Shown piece after piece: positions 50,205 to 59,181 of a stretch of 64,000 nt of DNA (positions are counted from its first letter, which is position 1; every line of letters starts with the position of its first letter). The position numbers and the translations under genes are program-made. The notes under the pieces were generated by a model. It did no database searches. It worked only from the letters and a program-made list of their open reading frames with translations, and had not been told where the DNA came from. The stretch covers positions 76,951 to 140,950 of the forward strand of contig JANLFV010000005.1 in the NCBI GenBank assembly GCA_024653345.1, in the 5' to 3' direction. This stretch comes from Candidatus Acetothermia bacterium. GTDB taxonomy: Bacteria > Bipolaricaulota > Bipolaricaulia > RBG-16-55-9 > JANLFV01.

Positions 50205-51506
50205 ATGGGAATAGTTTACATCCACACCTGGGGCTGCCAGCTCAACGAGCATAAGTCGGAGGAGATCGCCGGGACTCTCGAGCGGACGGGCTTTCAGCTC
50301 ACCGAGCGGCTAGAGGAGGCCGAGGTGGTGATCTTCAACACCTGCACCGTCCGGGAGAAGGCGGTGGAGAAGGTTCTGGGGAAGCTCGGCGAGGTCAACC
50401 GCCTCCGGGCTCGCGGGAGGGTGATCCTCCTCGGCATCGGCGGCTGCCTCTCCCAGGCTGAGGGGGAGCGGCTCCTTCGCCGCGCTCGGGGGGTAAGGAT
50501 CGACTTCCTCTTCGGGACCTCAGCTAGCGACATCAAGCGGCTCCCCGAGATCATCGCCCGCGCGAGGGAAGGGCAGCCAGTCATTGCCGTCGGCCAGCCG
50601 GCGGGGCTCGACCACCTCCCGGCCCGGCGGGCCAGCTCGTTCAAGGCTTATGTCACGATTACCGAGGGGTGCGACCACTTCTGCTCCTACTGCATCGTCC
50701 CTTACACTCGGGGCCGCCTACGAAGCCGGCCGATGGAGGAGGTCCAGGCCGAGGTCGAGGAACTCGCCCGCCAGGGCTATAAGGAGGTCACCCTCCTCGG
50801 TCAGAATGTGAATGCCTACGGGAAGGACCTCTTCGGGGAGGGGCGCTTCGCGGCCCTCCTCCGTCGAGTAGCTGAGACGGGAATCCGCCGGATCAGGTTC
50901 ACCTCTTCCCATCCTGAGGACATGACTGAAGACCTCCTGAGGACGATCGCCCAGCTTCCCAATGTCTCCAAGCAGCTCCACATCGCCGCCCAGTCCGGCT
51001 CGGACCGGGTGCTGAAGGACATGCGCCGGCCCTATACGAAGGCCGAATTTCTGGAGAAGGTCGAGCTGGCCAAGCGCCTGATCCCTGGAGTGAACATCAC
51101 CACCGACCTCATCGTCGGCTACCCCACCGAGACCGAGGAGGACTTCCAGGAGACGATCGACCTAGTCGAGCAGGCCCGGTTCGGGAGCGCCTTCATCTTC
51201 AAGTTCTCCCCCAGGCCGGGGACGATCGCCGCGGCGAAATACGGCGATCCAATCCCGCAGGAGGTCAAGGAGCGCCGCCATCGAGTGCTCCTCGAGCTGC
51301 AGCGCAGGATCAGCGAGGAAGAGAGCGCAAAGCTCATTGGGGCCGAGGTCGAGGTCTTGGTCGAAGGCCAGGTTGGCCCCAACTGCTACGGGAAGGCGCA
51401 AGACGGCCGGACGGTCACCTTCAGCGGGCGAGGGTGCGCCCCTGGTGAGCTTGTGGCGGTTAGAGTAGCGAAGACGGCGTGGGGAACCCTGCTCGGGACA
51501 GCATGA
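50205..51506 (+). CDS. miaB: tRNA-2-methylthio-N6-dimethylallyladenosine synthase
   Basis: The 433-residue radical-SAM methylthiotransferase has an N-terminal UPF0004 domain with three cluster cysteines (TWGCQLNEHKSEEI, FNTCTVREKA, GGCLSQ), the radical SAM motif EGCDHFCSYCIVPYTRG and a TRAM domain from about 370 (IGAEVEVLVEG). WGCQLN and LHIAAQSGSD vary from the usual YGCQMN and HLPVQSGS but keep the key residues. It acts after MiaA on tRNA A37. ispG follows after 4 nt. Confidence 0.92.
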   Translation: MGIVYIHTWGCQLNEHKSEEIAGTLERTGFQLTERLEEAEVVIFNTCTVREKAVEKVLGKLGEVNRLRARGRVILLGIGGCLSQAEGERLLRRARGVRIDFLFGTSASDIKRLPEIIARAREGQPVIAVGQPAGLDHLPARRASSFKAYVTITEGCDHFCSYCIVPYTRGRLRSRPMEEVQAEVEELARQGYKEVTLLGQNVNAYGKDLFGEGRFAALLRRVAETGIRRIRFTSSHPEDMTEDLLRTIAQLPNVSKQLHIAAQSGSDRVLKDMRRPYTKAEFLEKVELAKRLIPGVNITTDLIVGYPTETEEDFQETIDLVEQARFGSAFIFKFSPRPGTIAAAKYGDPIPQEVKERRHRVLLELQRRISEEESAKLIGAEVEVLVEGQVGPNCYGKAQDGRTVTFSGRGCAPGELVAVRVAKTAWGTLLGTA

Positions 51507-51510
51507 TGAG

Positions 51511-52578
51511 ATGATTGAGCGAAGGCGCACTCGGGTCGTCAAGGTGGGAAGCCTCGCGCTTGGCGGCGCCAACCCGATCCGGGTCCAGTCGATGACCAAC
51601 ACCGACACTCGTAATGTCGCCGCGACCGTGGCCCAGATCAGGCAGCTCGAGGAGACAGGGTGCGAGCTCGTTCGCGTCGCGGTCCCGGACATGGAGGCCG
51701 CTGCGAAGCTGGGCGAGATCAAGCGGCAGATCGCAATCCCCCTCGTCGCGGACATCCACTACAATCACAAGCTGGCGCTTCGCGCGCTCGAGGAGGGGGT
51801 CGACAAGCTCCGCCTCAACCCGGGCAACATCGCCAAGCGCGAGCATCTCGAGGAGATCGTCCGTGCGGCCCGGGACCGCGGCGTCCCGATCCGCGTCGGG
51901 GTGAACTCCGGCTCGCTCCCGCAAGAGATCCTGGCCAAGTATGAGGGGCCAACGCCGGAGGGACTGGTAGAGGCCGCGCTCCGGGAGATCGAGATCCTCG
52001 AGGCGAACGGCTTTTTCGAGATCGTAGTCTCGCTCAAGGCGAGCGAGGTTCTCCTCATGATCGAGGCCTACCGCCTCTTCGCCAAGGAGCGGGACTACCC
52101 CTTGCACTTGGGTGTGACCGAGGCCGGCGGCGGGGACGCGGGGATTGTTAAGTCGGCCCTCGGGATCGGGACGCTCCTGCAGGAGGGGCTCGGAGATACG
52201 ATTAGGGTCTCTCTCACCGGCGACCCAGTCCGGGAGGTCGAGGTGGCTTATGAGATCCTCAAGGCCCTGGGGCTCCGCCGCCGGGGCGTGGAGATCGTCT
52301 CCTGCCCCACCTGCGGCCGGACGCTGATCGACCTCGAGCGGCTCGCCGCGGAGGTGAGGGCGAGGCTACGAGGCCTCACCCTCCCGATCAAGGTTGCCCT
52401 GATGGGCTGCCCGGTCAACGGCCTGGGAGAGGCCGGCCGAGCGGATGTCGGGCTAGTGGGGAGCCGCGGCGGAGGGACGCTCTACCTCCGAGGGAAGATG
52501 GTCAAGCGGGTCCCCGAAGCGGAGATCGTCGACGAGCTGGTAGCGCTCGTCCTCCATTACGATGAGGCTCGATCCTGA
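51511..52578 (+). CDS. ispG: (E)-4-hydroxy-3-methylbut-2-enyl-diphosphate synthase
   Basis: The 355-residue protein begins RRRTRVVKVGSLALGGANPI, then VQSMTNTDTRNV, LVADIHYNHKLAL, KLRLNPGNI and the [4Fe-4S] ligands in SCPTCGRTLIDL and KVALMGCPVNGLGEA. It carries out the seventh step of the MEP pathway. It lacks the insert of the plant type. Presence with miaA links isoprenoid supply to tRNA modification. It overlaps the DinG gene by 17 nt. Confidence 0.97.
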   Translation: MIERRRTRVVKVGSLALGGANPIRVQSMTNTDTRNVAATVAQIRQLEETGCELVRVAVPDMEAAAKLGEIKRQIAIPLVADIHYNHKLALRALEEGVDKLRLNPGNIAKREHLEEIVRAARDRGVPIRVGVNSGSLPQEILAKYEGPTPEGLVEAALREIEILEANGFFEIVVSLKASEVLLMIEAYRLFAKERDYPLHLGVTEAGGGDAGIVKSALGIGTLLQEGLGDTIRVSLTGDPVREVEVAYEILKALGLRRRGVEIVSCPTCGRTLIDLERLAAEVRARLRGLTLPIKVALMGCPVNGLGEAGRADVGLVGSRGGGTLYLRGKMVKRVPEAEIVDELVALVLHYDEARS

Positions 52579-55423
52579 GCTCCTTCGCCGGCTGGGCCTG
52601 AGCCAGTTCACTGCCCTCGACCTCGAGACCACCGGACTCGATCCAGAAACGGCTGAGATCATCGAATGCGGGACGGTCCAGTTCATCGACGGCGAGCCAG
52701 GGGAGCGCTTCAGCTCGCTCGTCTGCCCTGCGGCTGAGGCTCCTCCGCAGATCGTCAAGCTGACAGGGATCGACGCCGACGAGCTGCGACGAGCCCCATC
52801 ACTGGCCGCGGTCCTGCCCCTCCTGCTGCAGTCGATTCGGGGAAGGGTTGTGGCCCACAATGCCGAATTTGAGCGCTCCTTCCTCCAGGCGGGAGCGGCC
52901 AGGCTCGGCATCGCCCTCCCCCCATATGACTGGCTCGATACTCTGATCCTAGCCCGCGCGCTCTTCCCCCGGCTCCACAACCACAAGCTGGGAACGCTCG
53001 CAGGCGAGCTGGGGTTCCCGAGCAAAGAGCTCCACCGCGCCGCTGCGGACGCGGAGAGGGTCGGGTTCGTCCTGCTCGGCCTGCTCCGGCGCGGACTCGA
53101 GATCAGTCCGACCGCCCTCGAGGCCCTGCTCCTCCTCGCCCCCACAGCCCTCAGGCAGCTCTTCCAGGGCCTCCTGGAATACAGGCAGAAGAGCGGTCCC
53201 CGGGCCCAACCGCGATCCCCGCGAGGCCCCGCGAGCAGTCGGTCCAGTCGCGAACCTCACGAAGAGTTCCGCCTGGACTGCGACGAGATCGCGAAATTCT
53301 TCGAGGAGGACGGCCCGCTCGCCGCCAGGCTCACCTCCTTCCGCGCCCGACCGGGGCAGATCGCTATGGCCCGCGATGTGGCCCAAGCATTCAACGATTC
53401 CGCCTTCTTGATCGCTGAGGCTGGGACCGGGACCGGAAAGTCGTTCGCTTATCTCGTCCCCGCGATCCTCTGGGCCAGAGGGCGTGGCGAGCGGGTGATC
53501 GTCTCGACGAACACGAAGAACCTTCAGGACCAGCTCTTCGGGAAGGACCTCCCCCTCCTGGGCGAGGCGCTCGGGGACTTTCGGGCCGTCCTCCTCAAGG
53601 GGCGGGGGAACTATCTCTGCCAGCACAAGTGGGAGTCCCTACTCCTCGAGCGGGCGGGGCAGCTCGGCCTCGAGCTGGAAGAGGAGTTTCTCACTATCCC
53701 CGTCTGGCTGGAGGAGACCGTTACCGGCGACCTCACGGAGAACGGGGGCTTCTGGAGGGGCCAGCGAGCCAGCGCGCTCGCCACGAGGCTCACTGACGAT
53801 CCCGACTACTGCCTCGGCCGGGCCTGCCCCTTCCAGGAGAGTTGCTTCTCCCTCACTGCCCGCCGCGCGGCCCGGGAAGCTGATGTCGTCGTGATCAACC
53901 ACGCTCTCCTCATCGCGGACCTCGACTCTGAGCAGGAACTCCTCGGGGAGTATAGGTATCTGATCGTCGATGAGGCCCACAATCTCGAGGTAGCAGCGAC
54001 TGATCAGCTGACCCAGCGGCTCTCCTTCTGGGACCTGATGAGCCTCCCGGATGAACTACAGCAAGAGAGAGGTCTAAGGGCTCAGGGGCTCCTCCCGCTG
54101 CTTAGCGCGCGCATCGCGGCGGGAAGGTTCGACCCTCAGCTGAAGGAGGAGCTCCGGCAGGAGATCGAGCAGGCGGGCGCTCTCGTGGCCGAACTGCGCC
54201 GCCGCGGCCGAGCGCTATTCGCCAGCTTGACAGAGATTCTCAGGGAGCAGCAGGGCCTGACGGAGGAGAGCTATCCTCTCGAGCACTCCCTAAAGGACCG
54301 CTATGACCACCAATTGTTCGCCCAGCTAGCGGAGGAGTTGGGCGAGCTCCGACTCGCCTTGATGTTGCTCGCGGGCAGCCTGGAGAAAGTCGAGGCGCTT
54401 TTGCAGGGCTTGAGGGAGGGCGTGCTCAGCGACCAGCCGGGGCTCATGAGGCGGCTGGCCGCGGCCTGGGCCGGCACCGAGCGGCTCCGCGCGCTGCTGG
54501 ACTTCATGGCCGAGGCAAGCGACGAGAACACGGTCTTCTGGTTCGAGCTCCCCCAGGAAGTGGACCGCTTCGCGGCCCTCTACGCCTCGCCGCTCGAGGT
54601 GGCCGGGCTCTTGCATGAGAAGCTCTTCCAGAACCTGGAAGCGGCCGTCTTCACCTCGGCGACCCTCGCAGTCGCCGGGGACTTCCGCTACCTAGCCGGT
54701 CGGCTCGGGCTGGATCGCCTCCCTCCGGAGCGGCTCCGCGCCCGCTCGTTCGGGGAGCCCTTCGAATACGAGAAGCGGTCACGCCTCGCCGTCCCGGAGT
54801 TCCTCCCCGCGCCCGACGATCCAGAGTTCCAGCCGATGCTGGCCCAGCTAATTCTCGACCTCTCGCGCCGCGTCGGGCGGCGGATGATGGTCCTCTTCAC
54901 CTCGCACCGCGCCCTCAGCCAGGTCTATTGGAAGCTGCGAGCGGCAGGGGAGAGCGAGCTCTACGCCCAGGGGATCGAGGGGAGCCGGCTCCAGGTCATG
55001 GAGGGGTTCAGACATAGCTCGACGAAGCGAGCGACGCTGCTCGGCACGAGCTCCTTTTGGGAGGGGGTCGACCTCCCGGGCGAGGACCTGGAGATACTGG
55101 TCCTCACCCGGCTCCCCTTCTCCGTCCCCACCGAGCCGGTCGTCGCTGCTCGAGCGGAGCGGATCGCGTCAGCCGGCGGTAACCCCTTCCAGGAATACTT
55201 CCTTCCCCAGGCGGTCTTGAGGCTGCGCCAGGGCTTCGGGCGACTGATTCGGACCGAGAACGACCGAGGCGTCGTGATCATCGCCGACAAGCGGATCGTC
55301 CATCAGGCCTACGGACGCTCCTTCCGGGAGTCCTTGCCCCTCCGGCTTGTGACTTACTATACTCCGAGCAGGCTGCTCGTGGAACTGGAGGAGTTCTTCA
55401 CCCGGGAGGGGCACAACCTATGA
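52562..55423 (+). CDS. dinG: DinG-family helicase with N-terminal DnaQ-like exonuclease
   Basis: The 953-residue protein has a DEDDh exonuclease domain (about 15-180; FTALDLETTGLDP, VVAHNAEFERSFL and HRAAADAERV) joined to an XPD/DinG-type superfamily 2 helicase (about 270-945; AEAGTGTGKSFAYLVPA, VIVSTNTKNLQDQL, VDEAHNLE, GTSSFWEGVDLPGED, QGFGRLIRTENDRG). Cysteines in NYLCQ, YCLGRACPFQESC fit an Fe-S cluster. It unwinds DNA in repair or recombination. The same fusion is well known in Firmicutes. It overlaps proS by ATGA. Confidence 0.93.
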   Translation: MRLDPELLRRLGLSQFTALDLETTGLDPETAEIIECGTVQFIDGEPGERFSSLVCPAAEAPPQIVKLTGIDADELRRAPSLAAVLPLLLQSIRGRVVAHNAEFERSFLQAGAARLGIALPPYDWLDTLILARALFPRLHNHKLGTLAGELGFPSKELHRAAADAERVGFVLLGLLRRGLEISPTALEALLLLAPTALRQLFQGLLEYRQKSGPRAQPRSPRGPASSRSSREPHEEFRLDCDEIAKFFEEDGPLAARLTSFRARPGQIAMARDVAQAFNDSAFLIAEAGTGTGKSFAYLVPAILWARGRGERVIVSTNTKNLQDQLFGKDLPLLGEALGDFRAVLLKGRGNYLCQHKWESLLLERAGQLGLELEEEFLTIPVWLEETVTGDLTENGGFWRGQRASALATRLTDDPDYCLGRACPFQESCFSLTARRAAREADVVVINHALLIADLDSEQELLGEYRYLIVDEAHNLEVAATDQLTQRLSFWDLMSLPDELQQERGLRAQGLLPLLSARIAAGRFDPQLKEELRQEIEQAGALVAELRRRGRALFASLTEILREQQGLTEESYPLEHSLKDRYDHQLFAQLAEELGELRLALMLLAGSLEKVEALLQGLREGVLSDQPGLMRRLAAAWAGTERLRALLDFMAEASDENTVFWFELPQEVDRFAALYASPLEVAGLLHEKLFQNLEAAVFTSATLAVAGDFRYLAGRLGLDRLPPERLRARSFGEPFEYEKRSRLAVPEFLPAPDDPEFQPMLAQLILDLSRRVGRRMMVLFTSHRALSQVYWKLRAAGESELYAQGIEGSRLQVMEGFRHSSTKRATLLGTSSFWEGVDLPGEDLEILVLTRLPFSVPTEPVVAARAERIASAGGNPFQEYFLPQAVLRLRQGFGRLIRTENDRGVVIIADKRIVHQAYGRSFRESLPLRLVTYYTPSRLLVELEEFFTREGHNL

Positions 55424-57150
55424 GGCTCACGCGCTATCTCTTGCCGACACTCAAGGAAGATCCCAAGGACGCCGAGCTGGCATCCCACAAGCTCCTGCTC
55501 CGCGCTGGCCTGATCAGGCCGCTCTCCGCGGGGATCTACAGCCACCTTCCCCTGGGCTGGCGCGTCCTGAGGAAGATCGAAGCGATCATGCGGGAGGAGA
55601 TGGACGCGATCAGCGGGCAAGAGCTGCACTTGCCGATCGCCCATCCCGCCGAGCTGTGGGCTGCGACGGGCCGGCTCGAGGAGATCGGCCCGGAGTTGAT
55701 CCGCTTCCAGGACCGGGCTGGCCGCGCGTTCGTCCTCGGCCCCACCCACGAGGAGGTGATCGCCGAGCTAGCGCGCCGTGAGATCCGCTCCTATCGCCAG
55801 CTCCCGCTGATGCTCTACCAGATCCAGACGAAGTTCCGCGATGAGCCCCGCCCGAGAGGCGGGTTGATCCGCGTCCGCGAGTTCACGATGAAGGACGGCT
55901 ACAGCCTCCACGAGAGCCTGGCCGACCTCGAGAGCTATTACCCCCATGTCTACCGAGCTTACTTGAGGATCTTCCGGCGCTGCGGGCTGGCGGCCTTGCC
56001 GATCGAGGCCGACCCGGGGCTGATGGGCGGGACCGGCTCCCACGAGTTCATGCTCCCCAACGATGCGGGCGAGGACACCTTCGTCCAGTGCGACCGCTGC
56101 GGCTATGCCGCGAACCTGGCCAATGCCGTGGCCGCCCAGGCTGCCAGCGACGACGAGCCTGAGCTAGCACTCGAGCAGGTCGCCACCCCCGGCTACTACA
56201 CCATCGAAGCCGTGGCCGGCTACCTCAAGGTGCCGGAATCGAGGACGGCTAAGGCCGTCTTCTACCGCGCCGGGGACGAGCTCGTCTTCGCCGTGATCCG
56301 AGGCGACCTTGAGGTCAACGAGGCCAAGCTCGCCCGCGCGCTAGGCACGGCAGACCTTCGGCCGGCCACTGAGGACGAGATCATGGCCGTCGGGGCCGTC
56401 CCGGGCTATGCTTCGCCGGTCGGCCTGAAGAATGCCAAGCTCAAGGTGATCGTCGATCAGTCCATCCCTCGGGCGAAGAACCTTGTGGCCGGGGCGAATA
56501 GAGAGGGCTATCATCTGCGGAATGTCAACTTCCCGCGCGACTTCGCCGCCGACAAGGTCGCGGAGATCGCGCTCGTCCGCGAGGGCGACCGCTGCTCCCG
56601 CTGCGACGGAACGCTGAGAGTGCGGCGGGGGATCGAGCTCGGCCACATCTTCAAGCTCGGGACGAAGTATAGCGAGGCCCTGGGCGCGACCTTCCTGGAC
56701 CGCGAGGGGCGCGCGAGGCCGATCGTCATGGGCTCTTACGGGATCGGGACAGGCCGGCTGCTCGCTGCGGTCGTCGAGGCCCACCACGACGAGCGAGGGA
56801 TCGTCTGGCCCGCCTCGATCGCCCCCTTCCAGGTCATCATCATCGTGCTCAATGAGGAAGAGCCGGACCAACACGAGTTGGGCGAGCGGCTCTACACCGC
56901 GCTCGGGCGAGAGTTCGAGGTCCTATTCGACGACCGCGCGGAGAGCGCGGGGGTCAAGTTCAACGACGCTGACCTCATCGGGATTCCCCTGCAGGTCATC
57001 GTGGGCCCCCGAGGGATGCAGGAGGGGAGCATTGAGGTCCGGCGGCGGGCCGACGGCCAGGCGAAGAGAGTGGCCTTAGATACGGAATTGGAGAACTTAG
57101 GGGCCATCATTCGCCAGGAGCTCGAGCGGCTGGACCGCGGGCTGGGCTGA
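55420..57150 (+). CDS. proS: prolyl-tRNA synthetase, bacterial type
   Basis: The 576-residue class II synthetase has motif 1 around HLPLGWRVLRKIEAIMREEM, motif 2 FRDEPRPRGGLIRVREFTMKD and motif 3 GSYGIGTGRLLAA. A YbaK-type editing domain is inserted between motifs 2 and 3 (about 225-390), and an anticodon-binding domain ends the chain (about 470-570). Length and insert match the bacterial ProRS rather than the archaeal-eukaryotic form. It is the last gene of the miaB-ispG-dinG-proS run. Confidence 0.97.
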   Translation: MRLTRYLLPTLKEDPKDAELASHKLLLRAGLIRPLSAGIYSHLPLGWRVLRKIEAIMREEMDAISGQELHLPIAHPAELWAATGRLEEIGPELIRFQDRAGRAFVLGPTHEEVIAELARREIRSYRQLPLMLYQIQTKFRDEPRPRGGLIRVREFTMKDGYSLHESLADLESYYPHVYRAYLRIFRRCGLAALPIEADPGLMGGTGSHEFMLPNDAGEDTFVQCDRCGYAANLANAVAAQAASDDEPELALEQVATPGYYTIEAVAGYLKVPESRTAKAVFYRAGDELVFAVIRGDLEVNEAKLARALGTADLRPATEDEIMAVGAVPGYASPVGLKNAKLKVIVDQSIPRAKNLVAGANREGYHLRNVNFPRDFAADKVAEIALVREGDRCSRCDGTLRVRRGIELGHIFKLGTKYSEALGATFLDREGRARPIVMGSYGIGTGRLLAAVVEAHHDERGIVWPASIAPFQVIIIVLNEEEPDQHELGERLYTALGREFEVLFDDRAESAGVKFNDADLIGIPLQVIVGPRGMQEGSIEVRRRADGQAKRVALDTELENLGAIIRQELERLDRGLG

Positions 57151-57164
57151 GGTGATCGATGCGC

Positions 57165-57193
57165 TTGACACCCCCGCTAGGCAGTGGTATAAT
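57165..57193 (+). promoter_or_regulatory. consensus promoter of the glycosyltransferase-rho-murA-hflX operon
   Basis: TTGACA (57165-57170), 17 bp, TATAAT (57188-57193), a perfect match to the sigma-70 consensus, about 37 nt upstream of the ATG at 57230. It is the strongest promoter seen in the window. Confidence 0.8.
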
Positions 57194-57229
57194 CAGGCCG
57201 AAATCCACCCATAGAGGAATAAGCTCCTC

Positions 57230-57940
57230 ATGAAGGTATCGGCAATACTCCCCGCCTATAACGAAGCTGAGAGGATCGGTGCGGTGCTCGAGGCTCTCAT
57301 TGCCACGGAGAAGGTCGACGAGATCATCGTCGTCGATGACGGCTCGACCGATAGGACTGCGGAGGTGGCTAAGAGCTACGGTGTGGAAGTCCTCTCCCTC
57401 CCGCGGAACATGGGTAAGGCGGCCGCGCTCGACCACGGGGTGAAGCTGGCCAAGAACGATGTCTTCCTCTTCCTCGACGCGGACCTCGTCGGTCTCCGGC
57501 CGGAGCATATCGAGCGGCTGCTCGAGGCCTACGAACGGAAGAGCCTCTTCATGGTGATCGGGGTTTTCAAGGAGGGCCGGCTGAACACAGACCTCTCCCA
57601 GGTGATTGCGCCCTACCTCTCCGGGCAAAGGGTCCTCAACCGGGCTGTTTGGGAGCGCGTTCGCCGGATTGAGCGGATGGACTTCGGGGTGGAGATGGCC
57701 CTCACCAAGCTGGCCCTGAAGGAGGGCTGGGAAGAGGAGCGGGTGGAGCTCAACGGCGTGACCCACGTGATGAAGGAGGAGAAGCGCGGCTTCCCACAAG
57801 GGCTGGTCGATAGATTGAAGATGTATGGCGACATTCTCAGATCGGTCTTCACCAAGGTCGAGGGCGAACGGGAAAGATCGAAGCGGAAGAGACCGAGGGA
57901 GAGCGAACAGGAGGTAGTAGATGGAGACAGGGATCGCTGA
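57230..57940 (+). CDS. family 2 glycosyltransferase (soluble, DPM1/GpgS-like)
   Basis: The 236-residue GT-A enzyme begins VSAILPAYNEAERIGAVL, with IIVVDDGSTDRTAEVA, NMGKAAALDHGVKLA and FLFLDADLVGL (DxD). There is no membrane helix. The very basic tail (about 215-236, EGERERSKRKRPRESEQ) is unusual. Such enzymes use nucleotide sugars to glycosylate lipids, glycerate or surface glycans; the acceptor is unknown. It overlaps rho by 20 nt and shares its promoter, an odd pairing of a glycan enzyme with transcription termination. Confidence 0.88.
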   Translation: MKVSAILPAYNEAERIGAVLEALIATEKVDEIIVVDDGSTDRTAEVAKSYGVEVLSLPRNMGKAAALDHGVKLAKNDVFLFLDADLVGLRPEHIERLLEAYERKSLFMVIGVFKEGRLNTDLSQVIAPYLSGQRVLNRAVWERVRRIERMDFGVEMALTKLALKEGWEEERVELNGVTHVMKEEKRGFPQGLVDRLKMYGDILRSVFTKVEGERERSKRKRPRESEQEVVDGDRDR

Positions 57941-59174
57941 GCTGCGAGCAATGGACGAGGAGAAGTTGCAGGAACTGGCGGAGCAATACGGAGTTCCCGG
58001 CCGCGCCCGGCCACGGAAGGAGGAGCTGATCCTGACCATCCTCCGGGGCCAGGCGAAGGAGAAGGGACTCCACTTCGCCGAGGGGGTCTTGGAGATCCTG
58101 GCGGACGGCTACGGCTTCTTGCGCGACAGCTCGTGTCTGCCGGGGAAGAACGACATCTATGTCTCGCCCTCCCAGATCAAGCGGTTCGGCCTGAAGAGCG
58201 GGGATATCGTCAGCGGCCAGGTCCGGCCGCCCAAGGACGACGAGAAATACTTCGCTCTGATCAAGGTCGAGGCGATCGACTTCCAGGACCCGGAGACGAT
58301 CCGGAAGCGGGTGGACTTCGGTGATCTCACGCCGCTCCACCCCACGGTGCAGTTCAAGCTGGAGCACGACCCCGCGGAGGTCTCGACCCGGATCATGGAC
58401 CTGTTCACGCCGATCGGGAAGGGCCAGCGCGGGCTGATCGTCTCCCCACCGAAAGCGGGGAAGACCACCCTGCTGAAGCACATTGCCCACGGCCTGGAAG
58501 CGAATCACCCCGAGGTCTACCTGATCGTCCTCTTGGTCGATGAGCGGCCGGAGGAGGTGACCGACTTTAAACGGTCGATCAAGAGCGAGGTGGTCGCCGC
58601 AACCTTCGATCAGCCCCCGGAGATCCACACCAAGGTGGCGGAGATCGTGATCGAGAAGGCGAAGCGGCTGGTGGAGCAGAAGTTCGATGTCGTGATCTTG
58701 ATGGACTCGATCACCCGCCTCGCGCGGGCCTACAACCTCTCCATGGCCCCGAGCGGGAAGCTCCTCTCCGGTGGGATCGACCCGACTGCACTCTACAAGC
58801 CGAAGGAGTTCTTCGGGGCAGCGCGGAACATCGAAGAGGGCGGGAGCCTCACGATCATCGGCACGGCCCTCATCGACACCGGGAGCCGGCTCGACCAGGT
58901 GGTCTTCGAGGAATTTAAGGGGACCGGGAACATGGAGCTGGTCATGGACCGGTCGATGGCCGACCGCCGAATCTTCCCCGCTATCGATCTCGAGCTCTCC
59001 TGGACAAGGAAGGAGGAGCTCCTCCTCCCGGAGAAGGTCCTGAAGCGTGTCTGGATCTTGAGAAGGATGATCGCCGAGATCGGGGATAAGAAGCAGGCGC
59101 TGGAGTTCATCAAGGAGAAGATGGAAGCGACCCAGAACAACGAGCAGTTCCTGGAGCTGATGCAGAACGAGTAA
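57921..59174 (+). CDS. rho: transcription termination factor Rho
   Basis: The 417-residue protein has an N-terminal helix bundle (about 5-45), the cold-shock-like RNA-binding domain with GVLEILADGYGFLR and the RecA-like motor with VSPPKAGKTTLLKHIA (Walker A), LLVDERPEEVTDF and VVILMDSITRLARAYN (Walker B). The Q-loop region GNMELVMDRSMADRRIFPAID completes it. It is a hexameric RNA helicase that ends transcripts. Many operons here end in hairpins without U-tracts, which suits Rho-dependent ends. Confidence 0.97.
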   Translation: METGIAELRAMDEEKLQELAEQYGVPGRARPRKEELILTILRGQAKEKGLHFAEGVLEILADGYGFLRDSSCLPGKNDIYVSPSQIKRFGLKSGDIVSGQVRPPKDDEKYFALIKVEAIDFQDPETIRKRVDFGDLTPLHPTVQFKLEHDPAEVSTRIMDLFTPIGKGQRGLIVSPPKAGKTTLLKHIAHGLEANHPEVYLIVLLVDERPEEVTDFKRSIKSEVVAATFDQPPEIHTKVAEIVIEKAKRLVEQKFDVVILMDSITRLARAYNLSMAPSGKLLSGGIDPTALYKPKEFFGAARNIEEGGSLTIIGTALIDTGSRLDQVVFEEFKGTGNMELVMDRSMADRRIFPAIDLELSWTRKEELLLPEKVLKRVWILRRMIAEIGDKKQALEFIKEKMEATQNNEQFLELMQNE

Positions 59175-59181
59175 GGCTTAG

